Shown here: positions 44,229-55,218 of the stretch, piece after piece
How positions within the stretch are numbered: position 1 is the first letter of the stretch
How the letters are laid out: the number at the start of each line of letters is the position of its first letter
Assembly (NCBI GenBank): GCA_035235625.1
Contig: CP141146.1
Coordinates: forward strand, 17,292,501-17,356,500
Length of the DNA stretch: 64,000 nt
DNA from: Saururus chinensis
Lineage: Eukaryota; Streptophyta; Magnoliopsida; Piperales; Saururaceae
Direction of reading: 5' to 3'
Notes under the pieces: model-generated
Database searches by the model: none
What the model saw: only the letters and a program-made list of their open reading frames with translations
What the model was told of the DNA's origin: nothing
Program-made: the position numbers and the translations under genes

Positions 44229-45141
44229 TATTTCCATACCGCTCTTGTATGTTCTAATAGGTAAGTGTCGGGACCACTCATAAGAAGTTTTTAACATTCA
44301 GGGCAAACCATATGGAGCTATTAATGTGGGACAAAGGGGGTAGTATTATTGTCTTGAAATTATTGAAAACAAAGAAGTAGTGGGAGCAAGAAGGCCTTCA
44401 ATATGTTAAATTGTTCTAGCGGTTTCCCAATATTTCCTTGTGAGTAAACTTTCCTACGTGATCCAATCAAGAGAAGTGGTCTTTCCTTTGAATGTCCTAA
44501 CAAAGATATATGGATATGGTTGCAAAAAAGAATGACCATGGGATTGTCCTCTAGTATGATGATTATCAACCTGAAGCATTAAATGACATTCAATTTTAAA
44601 GAGCTGTCATTTATTTGATTGTGAATGAATAAAATCAATGTTTCATTCTGTTTGTTAGCAGTTTCAACAACATGAAGTTTAGTTTTGCTTCAGTTTCACA
44701 TTATTGCCATTGTGATATGGCTTTTGTCTATGAAAAAAAACTACTTATTGACGTTTGTTTTCTTCATTTTTTGCACTAAAGAACATAAACCCTATATCTT
44801 TTCTTCATTTTTTGCACTAAGGAACATAAACCCTATGTCTTTTCTTCATTCTTTATGTCCATATCATTGTCATTTGTTAATGTAAACTTGAAGAGCTTGA
44901 ATGTATGTTTTTGTTTTTTTATGATAGTCTGTTTAGTTGAGAATTGATCTTAAAATGATGTATATAATTCAATTGACCATTTGCAAATGCAACTAAGTAC
45001 TTCCATATGAAGGAAAAGATGCAAGGATCACGTAATTGACAAACTTACAAATTTGTTATGCTCTTGTTTAGAACCATACGTGTGAAACAAGAAATAGTCA
45101 ATTAAAACTATATGTGTGAAATAAGAATTAGTCTAAAATCC
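44229..45141. other. Spacer of block X, copy 3
   Basis: AT-rich, collinear with 3,893-4,770. A ~55-bp local duplication of 'tttgcacta..gaacataaac' lies at 44,770-44,835. No convincing gene. Confidence 0.45.
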
Positions 45142-45219
45142 TACTCCCTTTGTCCTACAGTAATAACTCCATTTTTTTTAAAAAAGTGATTTTTATTGAA
45201 TGGTGGGATTCACAACTAA
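45142..45219. mobile_element. Left half of a Stowaway MITE (before A4)
   Basis: TACTCCCTTTGTCC to '..gggattcacaactaa', ending exactly at the A4 terminus, as at 4,771-4,848. Confidence 0.65.
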
Positions 45220-47329
45220 CACTACAAGAAAAAGAAGAAAAGTTTCACTAATGACTATTACCGACACTTAAAAAGCATCGCTAATAGTATTACTATTAGC
45301 GACACTTTTTCTTTCGTTGCTAATATTAGTTTTTTTACAACGCTTTAAAAAGTGTATTAGATACTCTTGCTACAAAGCATCGCTAATAATATATTATTAG
45401 CGACACTTATTCAGCATCGCTAATTCGAAAACATATTGAAAAAAATTTATTAGAGATGTTTTTTAAATGTAGCTAAATTTTTTTTAGCGATGTGGTGGTA
45501 GAGGAACCAGGGCAGAGATGGGGCCGAACGGGGTAGGCGCGAGGGTAGTGAAAAATAGGGGAGAGGGTGGAAGGAAGTAGCTAGGACGACGAGGGTAGCT
45601 GGGACTGCGGCAATGAAGCCAAGAGGTGGGCAGAGCCATGGTGGCGGGTTGGACCATAGCAAGGTGGAGTAGAGAAAAACAGGAGAGAGGGCAGCTGGGG
45701 ATACTGGTAGGTAGGGTAAGCCGGGTGGCAGCGGAGGCTAATTTGTGGCTAGGGGCCAAGCTAGAGAAGGGGAACAAGAGCGAGAGAAGGGGAGGGGGCA
45801 TTGACGGGTTGCAAACGGGCATGGATAGGTGGCAAACAGCTGATGGACGAACAACAGAGAAATTTTGACGAAGAAGGGAGGAGTTGGCAGTTGGCAGTGG
45901 AAGGAGGGAGGGGGGATTTAAGCATGGTAGGGAGAAATTTTTCCTGCCACATGTGGGAAGAAAATGCATGCAAATTTCACCCGCATTTAATTTTTTTGTG
46001 ACACTTTCTAATAGTCACAAAAATAGTTTTTTGTGTTGTTTAGAAATAAATGTCACTTTAAATAAAACCACAAAGAGAGAGAAGAGGGAAAGAGAGCATA
46101 GAGAGAGTAGAGAGAAGAGGGAGAGAGAGAAGATAGAAGATAGAAGAGAGAGACAAGAGAGAGAAAAGGGGGGGGAGAGAGGAGAGATACGAGAGACAAA
46201 AAAAGATAAGAGAGTGGATAGAGAGAATGAAGAGAGAGGAAGAGATAGAGAAAGGAAATAAAAGATGAGAGAGAGATAAGAACACATTTACTCTTGTTTT
46301 TAAAGTCTGTCAATTCAAAATCTAACTCAACCACAACAACCTCAAATCAAATTATAAGACTCATTACATACACAAGGTATTTTGACGTAATTTTAACAAA
46401 GAAATCAACCAATAAACTAGACATATGACTTGTATTTTTTTATAAACATTACTATTTGCGAAGCTTAGTAAAGAAAGTCACAAATAGGTTTTTTTCATCT
46501 TTCTCCCCTTTCATCTCTCTCTTCTCCCTCCCTCTCTACTCTCTCTCTCTCTCTTCTCCCTCCCTCTCTACCCTCTCTCTCTCTCTCTTCACACTCTTTC
46601 TACCACTCTCTCTCTTCACACTCTCTCTACCCTCTCTCTCTTTTCACTCTCCTCTTTCTCTCTCCACTCTCTGTTCTTTCTCTTCACTCTCTATTCCCTC
46701 TCTCTCTTCACTCTCCCTTTTCTCTCTCGCACTTCTCTCTCTCTTCTCCCTCTCTCTCTTCTCTATGTACCCTCTCTCTCTCTCCACTACAACAAATAGT
46801 TCTATTAGAATCGCTTTTAAGTGTCGCTACTAGCGTTGTAAATGTGTCACTAAAAATGCAATCGCTCTCGCTCATTAGCGACGCTTATGACAAAGCGTCA
46901 CTAATAGTCTAACATTAGCAACGTTTATCTTTGTGTCACTAAATATTTTCTTTTTGTGACGCTGAATTATGTGTCGCAAATAAATTGTTTATTAGCGATG
47001 CTTAATTCTAAGCATCGCGAATAATTAATTATTAGCGATGCTAAATTAAACATCGCTAAATAAATTTTTTTTAAGAAAACCTAAATTTTTATTATTATCG
47101 ATGATTGTATATTTGTCGCTAACAATAAAAATAAAAAAAATATTAGTGGCACTTATATACACATCGCTAATAAGAAAATTTTGAAAAATAATAAAAAATA
47201 GTCTATAGCAACACTTCAAGAAAGTGTCGCTAATCAAAAAACATTTTTTTATATTAGCGATGCTTTCTAATAGCGTCGCTAATAACTTCAAAAAAAATTA
47301 AAAAAAAATGCCTTGTTGGCAGCGGGATG

Positions 47330-48060
47330 ACTGGAGGTGCGCCGGCGGGAGGTACTGAGGTGGAAAATGGGGGAGGTGGTAGAATCCGGCGGAGGTGCCA
47401 GATCAGGTGCCATTGGGGGGACAGAGGGGGGTGACTAGGAAGAGAGGGGAGGGTGACCGCGGAGAGGGGGCTGACCAGGGAGAAGGTGGAGGAGGGTGTG
47501 CCGGAATCCAGCGGGGAGCCAGCTTCCTCCCCCAGAGCCCCCTCCTCTAGTCGGACAGACCAGAGGAGGGTGCGAAAATAGGGAACAAGGGGCGGGAGGA
47601 AAACATAGATGAGGGGTGACCAGGGAGAGGGGTTAGGAGGGGAGCTAGAATCCGGCGTGGACTCGGATTCTCGACCCAAAGCCCCCTCCTCAAGTCGGAC
47701 AAACCCAAGGAGGGGGTGAAAATCAGGAGCAGGGGGTGGAAGGAAAACAAAGGGGGGTGGCGCAGGGAGAGAAAGGGGGTAACTAGGAAGAGGGGGAGGG
47801 GGAGGGGAGCCGGATTCCAACGGGGAGTGGGATTCCGACCCCCGGAGCCCCCTCCTCTAGTCCGACGGACTAGAGGAGGGGATGGAAATCTAGACCGGGA
47901 GAGGAGGAGGAATAAAGAGAGGGAGAAGGGGGTGATCAGGGAGAGGGGGGAGGAGGGAGGAGGGGGAGCCAGATTCCTGCCCCCTAAGCCCCCTCCTCCA
48001 GTTGGATAGACCGGAGGAGGGGGCAAAAATCTTGAGCGGGGGGCAGGAAGGGGGGCGGAG
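47330..48060 (+). repeat. GC-rich tandem repeat of B3
   Basis: 'agccccctcctc' units at about 47,536, 47,680, 47,846 and 47,986; collinear with 6,990-7,770. Confidence 0.7.
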
Positions 48061-48099
48061 GGCAGAGAGGGCAGGGGGTGACCAAGGACACTGGGTTTT

Positions 48100-48430
48100 G
48101 CATTGGAATCGACGTACATGGTGGCGGGCACCATGGCGGGGCCGTCAATCTATCCTTTAGCTCGTCGGCGAACCTTGAGATCTTCATGGTCGATTTCCAG
48201 TGCACCGATACCAAGCTACCTGTGGTAGGGGAGTGCTCCATCAGCGAGTGATTCAAACGGCTGTCGTGAGGTAAGCCCATAGGACACATGGTGGGGCTGG
48301 TGGCGGGTGAGCTCACCGGTGGAAGCATGGGCTTAAGGAATCCGGTGACAAGGACAATGAGACGAGAGGCTTCAAATGCGAAGAAACATGGTCGAGCAAA
48401 AAATTTGCTCGACTGCACGCAGGATGAGAG
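48100..48430 (+). pseudogene. Captured SEC31 gene fragment, copy in B3
   Basis: Same SEC31 segment as at 7,779-8,100: STYMVAGTM, then in the +1-shifted frame [38 protein letters not shown] and LRNPV. It shares the 1-base shift after GTM and the TGA at the family tryptophan. It has an extra stop where copy 1 still has arginine (SER to SE-stop), so it has decayed further. Not translatable as SEC31. Confidence 0.8.
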
Positions 48431-48880
48431 AGGTTGAGGAGAGAGAGAAGAGAGTGAGAGGCAGAAGAAGAGGAGAGAGAGATGAGAGAGCAAGGAGAGA
48501 GAGTGTAGAGAGAGATGACAGAAAGAGGAGAATGAGAGAGGGTAGAGAGTGAAGAAAGAGAGTGAGGAGAGAGATGAGAGAGAGAGGAGAAAGAGAGCGG
48601 GTAGAGAGAGTGAAAACAGAGAGAGGGTAGAGAGAGTGTGTGGATAGAGGAGAGAGAATGAAGAGAGAGGGAAGAGAGAGTGGAGAGAGAGAGTGGGGAG
48701 AGAGATAAGAGAAAGAGAGAGGGTAGAGAGAGTGAGGAGAGAAAGATGGGAGAGAGAGAGAGAGAGAGAGAGCGGAGAGTGTGTAAAGGGAGAGAGAGAG
48801 GGTAGAGAAAGGAGAGAGAGGGTAGAGAGAGGAGAGGTAGGGTAGAGAGAGGAGAGAGAGGGTAGAGACACTCAGCACAG
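48425..48880 (+). repeat. GA-rich tract in B3
   Basis: About 455 bp of GAGAGA repeat, the equivalent of 8,100-8,638. Long Leu/Ser frames on the minus strand are translations of the repeat. Confidence 0.9.
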
Positions 48881-48896
48881 AGCATCTCTATTCGAC

Positions 48897-49012
48897 ATTA
48901 TATTTGATTAATTATATAATAGTGTATTATTTGTTTAATGTTATCTAATTAAAATGTTGATTTTTAGTTACAAAATTTGTTTTATACATAATTATCTCTA
49001 GGCATATCGCAA
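48897..49012 (+). other. 116-bp filler copied from block X at the array boundary
   Basis: Matches 42,828-42,943 with about one substitution. It carries the copy-3-specific variants ('tagttacaaaatttgtttta'), so the template was copy 3 or its immediate relative. The left side is truncated B3, the right side is unrelated DNA. Confidence 0.8.
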
Positions 49013-52000
49013 AATACTGATGTTGTGATAGTAATTTATCACATAGTTGAGATTATGGAAAGATTAATCAATGGGGGATAGATAGTTTTAGGTTGGGTGA
49101 TTATACCTAATCAAGATAAAGAGTTAAATACCCTTAGAGGGATATGAGACCAATTTATAGAGTTAACAAGGCACTTGACCTAACAATTTTCCTTAGGTAA
49201 TGAACCGATGGTAGGTTCAAGTTTTGACCCTAGTCTTAGATAGACTGATAGGGTTTGGGATAGTTATTTTGAATCCTTGCTTATTGGATAAGTATGGATA
49301 CAATTCAGGATGTTTTTTTTGGGTATTAGCTTTATTGATGAGTTGATTATGTGGCTGATGTTGCACCTCCTCTTTGGAGGAAGCTCTACATGAGCCTTGC
49401 TCGCAACTGATCTATTTAGGATCATTTAGTCTACACATAGTTGGAGTCGCTAACATCCTACTTGGTTGATGTCTCTCACCACTTCTATTCAGGTGCAGTT
49501 GTGGGTCATATGTTTCCACTCTGATTAAGTCTTTAGGGGTAAGTTAGGTCATAGCACTTCCTGGTAGATTCCAAGGCCTCACTATGGATAGTACCCTTTC
49601 GAGGATAGTCCATGATGCTTGTATAATTTGTCACTTAAGTTGACATTTGATGAGTCAGTCTCTATAGGATTAGATGAGGATATTAATTACTAAACAATTA
49701 TGTGTGAGATAATTAACAAGATTGGTTATTATTGATTGTTTAACTAGAATAAGTGGAACAACTAAAGAACTTGCATAAAATGTATGCTAGTTTAAAAACA
49801 CTTAAGCATTGAATGTATGATATTATGCTTCTTGAGATGGTGATAGTTTATAGGCAAAACTACAAGTAGATCCAATCTTGTTGGAAGCAACATCAGAGAT
49901 ATTGCCCAATGAGTACATAGGCAACAAATATTTTTGCAATATTGACCCAATCTAAAAAATATTAATTAATATTATTATTTATTTGGAAATTATATTCCGG
50001 AGGGAGAAGATGTTCCATTATTGTTTGGTCTTGTTGGTTGTAGGTTCTTCTAGTGAGGACTAACGAGACCAAGATCATCAGTTTCGTTGTTGTTTGGTCT
50101 TGTTGGTTGCAAGTTCTTCTACTGAGAACTACTGAGACCAGGGTCATCGATGGGGATTGAGGACGACATTGCATTGGTAGGATATAGTTTCCTACTTATG
50201 CAATTTTGTAAGTAATTTTGATTTACTGGCATGAAAGCCAACTTTACTTAGTTATTTATTTTTATATGGATGATAGACTTGTACTTAGAAACTTAGCCTA
50301 CTATTTATAGACTTTTGACATATAGTAATATCATATATTTCCATATTAGTATTTGCAACCTCATTTATCATAACTTGGATATTTAATCAGATGATTTAAT
50401 TTTTATTTAAGAAAGAAAAAATTTCTTGTGATTTATCAAACATGTTTTTATTAAAAAGTGGTTTAAAATCTGGTTTGTGATAGAAGCCCCTTGGAGATAA
50501 AGAAAGCAAATCAATAATATTGTAGGAGTGAATTGAAGCTTTGTCTAAAAGTTGGAAGAGCTTGTCATAAACAATAGATAGGAACTACTCTTCTTCTACC
50601 TTAGGTTATCATGTTAGGGTTAGAGATGACTGAATTGAATGATTTATGGGTGTTTATAGCATGATTGTATGAGTTAGTAAATTGGCATGAACTAGGGTTT
50701 AATCCATGTTATAAGTTTTGATTTTTCTTGAATGTACGTGTTGATTGTATGCTGAACTATCAAATTTTCCATTATTTCCTACCATTTAGAAATCATGTTG
50801 TGGGATTAGCATCATCGTTGTTCATGAGTTATGAAGCTATATTAATAAAAAAATTCAGGTAAAGCATGCTTAGTTCCTTCTCTACCTTGATGCCTTATTT
50901 CTATTTTCACTACACACCCAGAATGACTGATTTGGTTCATGATCTTCTAATAGCCTTTTTGTCTTAAAATTACTCTAAGATTTTAAGGACTTCCTCAATG
51001 TCCTATGATAAAATGTTTAGATTTTTTGTAATGTTTTCACTGGTTAACCATTAAGGTTTTCCTGATTCTTAAATTCTGTTAGATGGCACAATTCTGAGTT
51101 TTGAGTACTGTTTTGGGACTTTGTCTTATTGTTTAGCCTAAGGAAACTTTCTATAGATTCCCTGATGCGTCTAGTTAGATGTCATATTTTTTAGGAATTT
51201 TCCCGATTATGCATTATTTACTAGTTTTTATGTAAGACAAGTGGGTTAGATTTTATAGTTTTGCAATCCAAGTTCAAACGTATCTCCCATTTTGAAATTG
51301 AATCAAAATTCCCTGAAATTCCTTTTGGTCGTTTTTCCATAAGTCCCGGGTCCAATGGAAAAGCCCAGAGTCTATTTGTAATTGTTTGGACTGAGATATG
51401 ACCCTAAGAGTCCTTAATGTACTAGAATTGTTGCACTATGCAGTAATTTTCAAATTTTGGGATAATTAGTCAATTTCCATATTATAGCCATGAAATAATT
51501 ATATGCCCTAGACCCTTAATTTTGACTGTGGTCAAAAGTTTGTGACAATCTGACATCTACATGTATTTTTTCAAAAAATTAGAACTTTTAGCAATGTCAA
51601 AATTAGGGTTTTGACATATTGATCTTTGACAAGTAATGTGTTATGTCGATTTAACTAAGTTTTACCCGATGGACTTTGATGCTTGAAAGTGGTGGTTTTG
51701 TAACTTGTTTAATCATGGTAAGAGTTGGAAAGATGCAGGTAAAATATAATTGAGTAATGGGTAGCTTTATCATGTGTAAAGTTATAAATTGCTATGCAGG
51801 CTATTTGGGTAAGTAGCTTGTTGGGTATATGTATGTGAATAAAGATCTAAGGATTGAAGCATGTTTATATATGAGCATGATTAATGTTTATTGTTATTTT
51901 TTACTCCTATGTTCTATGCCTTGATTTGTGTTAATTAGGATTGGGTATGGGATTAGCATAATGTGTAGACACAATAACAAGTAGAGACTAAATGGGTGTT

Positions 52001-52900
52001 AAAGAACACCATGGTTATTAATTGAGTGCAGTAACATCTTTTGGTTGTTTTGATATCATGTGATTATTTACTTGTTTTCTTACATATTTTCAATCGTCCT
52101 TCATTTTCCATGGGTTGGGAATGTGATTATTTAGGTAAGGTAAAAGATTGGAAATTGGAAAGTTTTAAGTGCACCTACAGTCCACAATGCAAATTGTACA
52201 AAAATAGTCTGAGACAACTCATGTAGACTTTTGGAGGATCGAAATATAATACCTTCAGCACCAGTGCTAGATGCATATGGGCGGTCGAGGACGTGGCCCC
52301 TTGGGTGGATGTTTGGGTAAAGTAGAAGATCTACGACTATTTGAGTAAATTTGGGCATATGGTTTACTTGAATATGTTTTCAAGGTAGTAATGCATCATG
52401 GTTATTTATTTTAGTGGTATATTATGATTGTTTTTGTGGTGTTTAGGATATTTGGAATGATATGTCTGACTTTATAGTTATGTGAGTATGATGTTATGAT
52501 TAATGTAATGCATGACATAGTATGTTGTATGTTAACTTAAATTAAGGGTATAATTCGATTTGCATTCATATTTGTATGTCTCATATAGTTTCATGTAATA
52601 TGTTTTAGAGTCCATCTAGTTGCATGTTCTTTATAATTTAATGTAGAGTAGGTGGATGGTTTTACACTGCAAGTATTTTATACATATAGGTACACAATGA
52701 TTTAATAGAAGATGGATGACAAGACTATGCTATTTAATGATCATGTGTCTTCAACTTAATACTTCAATTCCTCAAGAAAATAGTTTTATTCAAAATTTTA
52801 TTAAAATTATTTATTTTTTTCTAAATTATTCGGGGAGTTGTGTCATAATAGTCAAATTGGCAACCCAGTCGACTGGGCTGATATGGTTTTGTCCAAATGA
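49013..52900. other. Intergenic DNA, no convincing gene
   Basis: AT-rich plant DNA with no long frame and no repeat from the left array. Parts (50,480-50,620 and 52,180-52,330) read like LTR/leader sequence of an old retrotransposon, but no ends, primer-binding site or coding motif can be fixed. A 69-bp tandem duplication lies at 50,023-50,160. Confidence 0.4.
50023..50160. repeat. 69-bp tandem duplication
   Basis: 'gtttggtcttgttggttg' starts at 50,023 and 50,092; both units continue 'ttcttcta.tgag.actaa.gagacca'. On the minus strand the frame 49,962-50,174 contains the duplicated peptide LVS-VL-RRT-NQQDQT, which therefore repeats every 23 residues. Confidence 0.75.
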
Positions 52901-54290
52901 AAAGAAAATTTGAAGATTGAAAACCCTAGTTCCTAATAGCTTTTCCCCAACAGCACCACCCTGAGCTAGTACTGGAAGAGAAGCATTTCTCCTTGTCAGA
53001 CCTAGGACAACCCCAAAAGTCTCTACTTTTCTATCATCGGTGGGGAAATCATGGGCTTGTCAATTGTTGCTGCGATGAAAGCTTCCTCCAACAACAGAAA
53101 GAGCGTAAAGGGTAGCTATTGTTGTTGGACCAAGGTATGGGCTCGGGCCCATTTTGGTCCACATTGATCGCAGTCCTAGTGAGCTAATACGGGCCACGGG
53201 GTCCAAGGGTGGCGGGGGCAGTCGCGCCGACCTCACATGAGCCATCATGACACTAAATTAATGGGGACCCGCATTCATCACACACGCTTACTAAGCATGT
53301 GACTAGGATGTGCATTAACATGTTGTGGGGCTCGACACACAAATTATGTTTCGATGGTCGGACCCGTGGTTAGCGAGGGTTCAACCCTATCACGGCCCTC
53401 AAGGGATAAGAGGAAGAGGAGAAGCCCTAACCTTGGTGCGTCCCCCCTCTCTTCTCTCTCAGCCCAATCCGCCCCCTCCTCTCTCCCTTTGGTGTGGCCT
53501 CTCTTAGTTTTCGGGAAGAAAAATTGCTTGCCACCCCTCTCTATTCCTCTCTCACACTCCCTTGGTGAGGCAAATGAAGGAGAAGATTCTCCTCACTGAT
53601 TGGGACGTCATCCCTTGCTGAGTTTTCATCCAAGATCAAGGTGGTAGAGGGATCAACACATACAAGATACAATCCCTTCTCTTCTTGATTCTATTGTGAT
53701 CTAATGCATCCGGATGATGGCTTGAAGAGTATGATGGTGTGTTAGGGGCTGATCAGCCCAAGGTCAGTGTGTATTGGTTCCTTAATTTCGTTTTGACTTA
53801 TGCATGCTCTGATTTGGATAGGTAATTGCTCTTAGTTTTTCAATTGCGTGTTGTATTGTGTAGATAATTGTGTAAAGTTTTAATTTTTAATCAGTGCGCC
53901 ATCCCCAAGGCCTTGGGACAGCCACGCTTCCGCCGGCCAGCCACTCTACAATTGCCACTCACTCCTCCTTAGCAGCTGCTTTTTAATTGTTGACAGGGAA
54001 ATCATTGTTGCCACAGCTGAAGCCTTCAAATTCGAGGGGACAAAGATACAATGGCGAGGAGGTGCGGAGGTTGGGGCAAGTGGCACTGTGGCAGAGAGGT
54101 GAGGGTGGAGGCTTGGTTTACACAAGGGAGGAGAAAGAGGGGAAGCTAGGAAGGCAGGGCTGGCTGTCATGTCTCTGGTCGGGGTTGGGGAGGAGAGGGT
54201 GGTGGATCCAAAGGGAAAGGAAGAGAGGAAGGACCAAGTCAATGGCCAAGTCAGGTTTTAAAACACAGGTGTACAGTGTTTGAAGGCTAT
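52901..54290. other. GC-richer intergenic patches, no recognised gene
   Basis: 53,110-53,580 and 54,030-54,230 are GC-richer than their surroundings. Frames of 60-98 aa occur on both strands but match nothing recognised and lack clear splice context. The stretch 'gggctcgggcccattttgg' and its surroundings resemble LTR U5-type DNA; unproven. Confidence 0.35.
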
Positions 54291-54343
54291 TTTTGTTTTC
54301 AATATAATGAAAATCCTATCTTAAAATGTTTGAAATATATAGG

Positions 54344-54416
54344 TTGAAAGTTGGTTATTCTAAATATATAGACTATTTTTCTTTTAGAACTAAATGTTTG
54401 AAAGTTGGTTATTCTA
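54344..54416. repeat. Short tandem duplication (~55 bp)
   Basis: 'ttgaaagttggttattc' appears at ~54,344 and ~54,399, each followed by 'ta.atatata'. Confidence 0.6.
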
Positions 54417-54419
54417 GAT

Positions 54420-55146
54420 ATATATATTCCCTCGTTATTAAAATCCTATATTGGTTGTCAATTCTATCTTACGATGTATATCTGTGTTTTCGCCCCTTTT
54501 CAACCAGGACTTCGACCTTGTATCCCGTGGTAACTTGAGCATACGACACTGCTGTTGAGTTGAATTTCGTTAAAAGTGGCATTATTATTGAGTCAGAAGT
54601 TCGCAAACAACCACTCTTAAAATGAAATTACCAAGTTAGGTTTTGGGAATGGGAAGTCATTTGTGATATGCTTTGCCAAATATTTTTGGAATGGATTTGA
54701 AAGATAAGGTGTGTTTTCTTTCAAACGTGATGCTTGGAATTGCTAACTCGTATAAAGGATTTGCCTTATAGTTTGGCCTGTGAGGTAACAATGTTTACAT
54801 GACAAATAAATGTGTTCCAAATATTAGAAAAGATTACTAGTTAGTTTCAAATATATTTTACTTGGAAAAACAACACAATCTAATGTTCTGATCGTTTGGA
54901 AGGGAATGGGATGGCAGTTGTTTTTAATTATGTTTAGTTTAGTTATTGCATACCTTATAATTAGAGGTGGTGCTCGCAGGTGTTTGATTTTTGGACGCAC
55001 AATTAAAGGGGTATGATACGGGGTGGATGAGTAGCAAATCACGGGAGTATGGATCTTGTAAAGCTTGGGCCCATATTAATGAATAATGAATAGGATCCAC
55101 TCATCAACATCAGCCAATGGGAAGAGTTTTTTTATATTCCCTTCTA
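54420..55146. other. Intergenic DNA, nothing recognised
   Basis: AT-rich sequence without a plausible gene or repeat structure. Confidence 0.4.
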
Positions 55147-55218
55147 ACAATGAGCCCAACGTAAGAAATATATGTGAGCCCTTGATATTTGAGATAGACG
55201 GCATACATTGCACGTTAT

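Larger units (their letters stand above)
45220..48896. mobile_element. CACTA element A4, truncated on the right
   Basis: The left end is CACTACAAGAAAAAGAAG. The left subterminal motifs, GC-rich module (45,490-46,000) and GA tract (46,070-46,280) match A1. Element B3 begins inside it. Neither the B nor the A right end is present: homology to A1/B1 stops at 48,896. Confidence 0.72.
46785..48896. mobile_element. CACTA element B3, left part only
   Basis: CACTACAACAAATAGTTCTA opens the element directly after a CT tract (46,500-46,784). Motif pairs, GC-rich tandem repeat, SEC31 fragment and GA tract follow in the same order as in B1, then the sequence breaks off. Confidence 0.72.

Noticed and set aside
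48100-48430. Functional SEC31 gene
   Set aside because: Only a short N-terminal piece is present, with a frameshift and two in-frame stops.
47984-48871. 295-aa minus-strand frame
   Set aside because: It joins a GA-tract translation to the antisense of the SEC31 fragment and the GC minisatellite; real similarity is on the plus strand.
49013-49700. Retrotransposon gag/pol remnant
   Set aside because: No zinc knuckle, protease, reverse transcriptase or integrase motif could be read in any frame.
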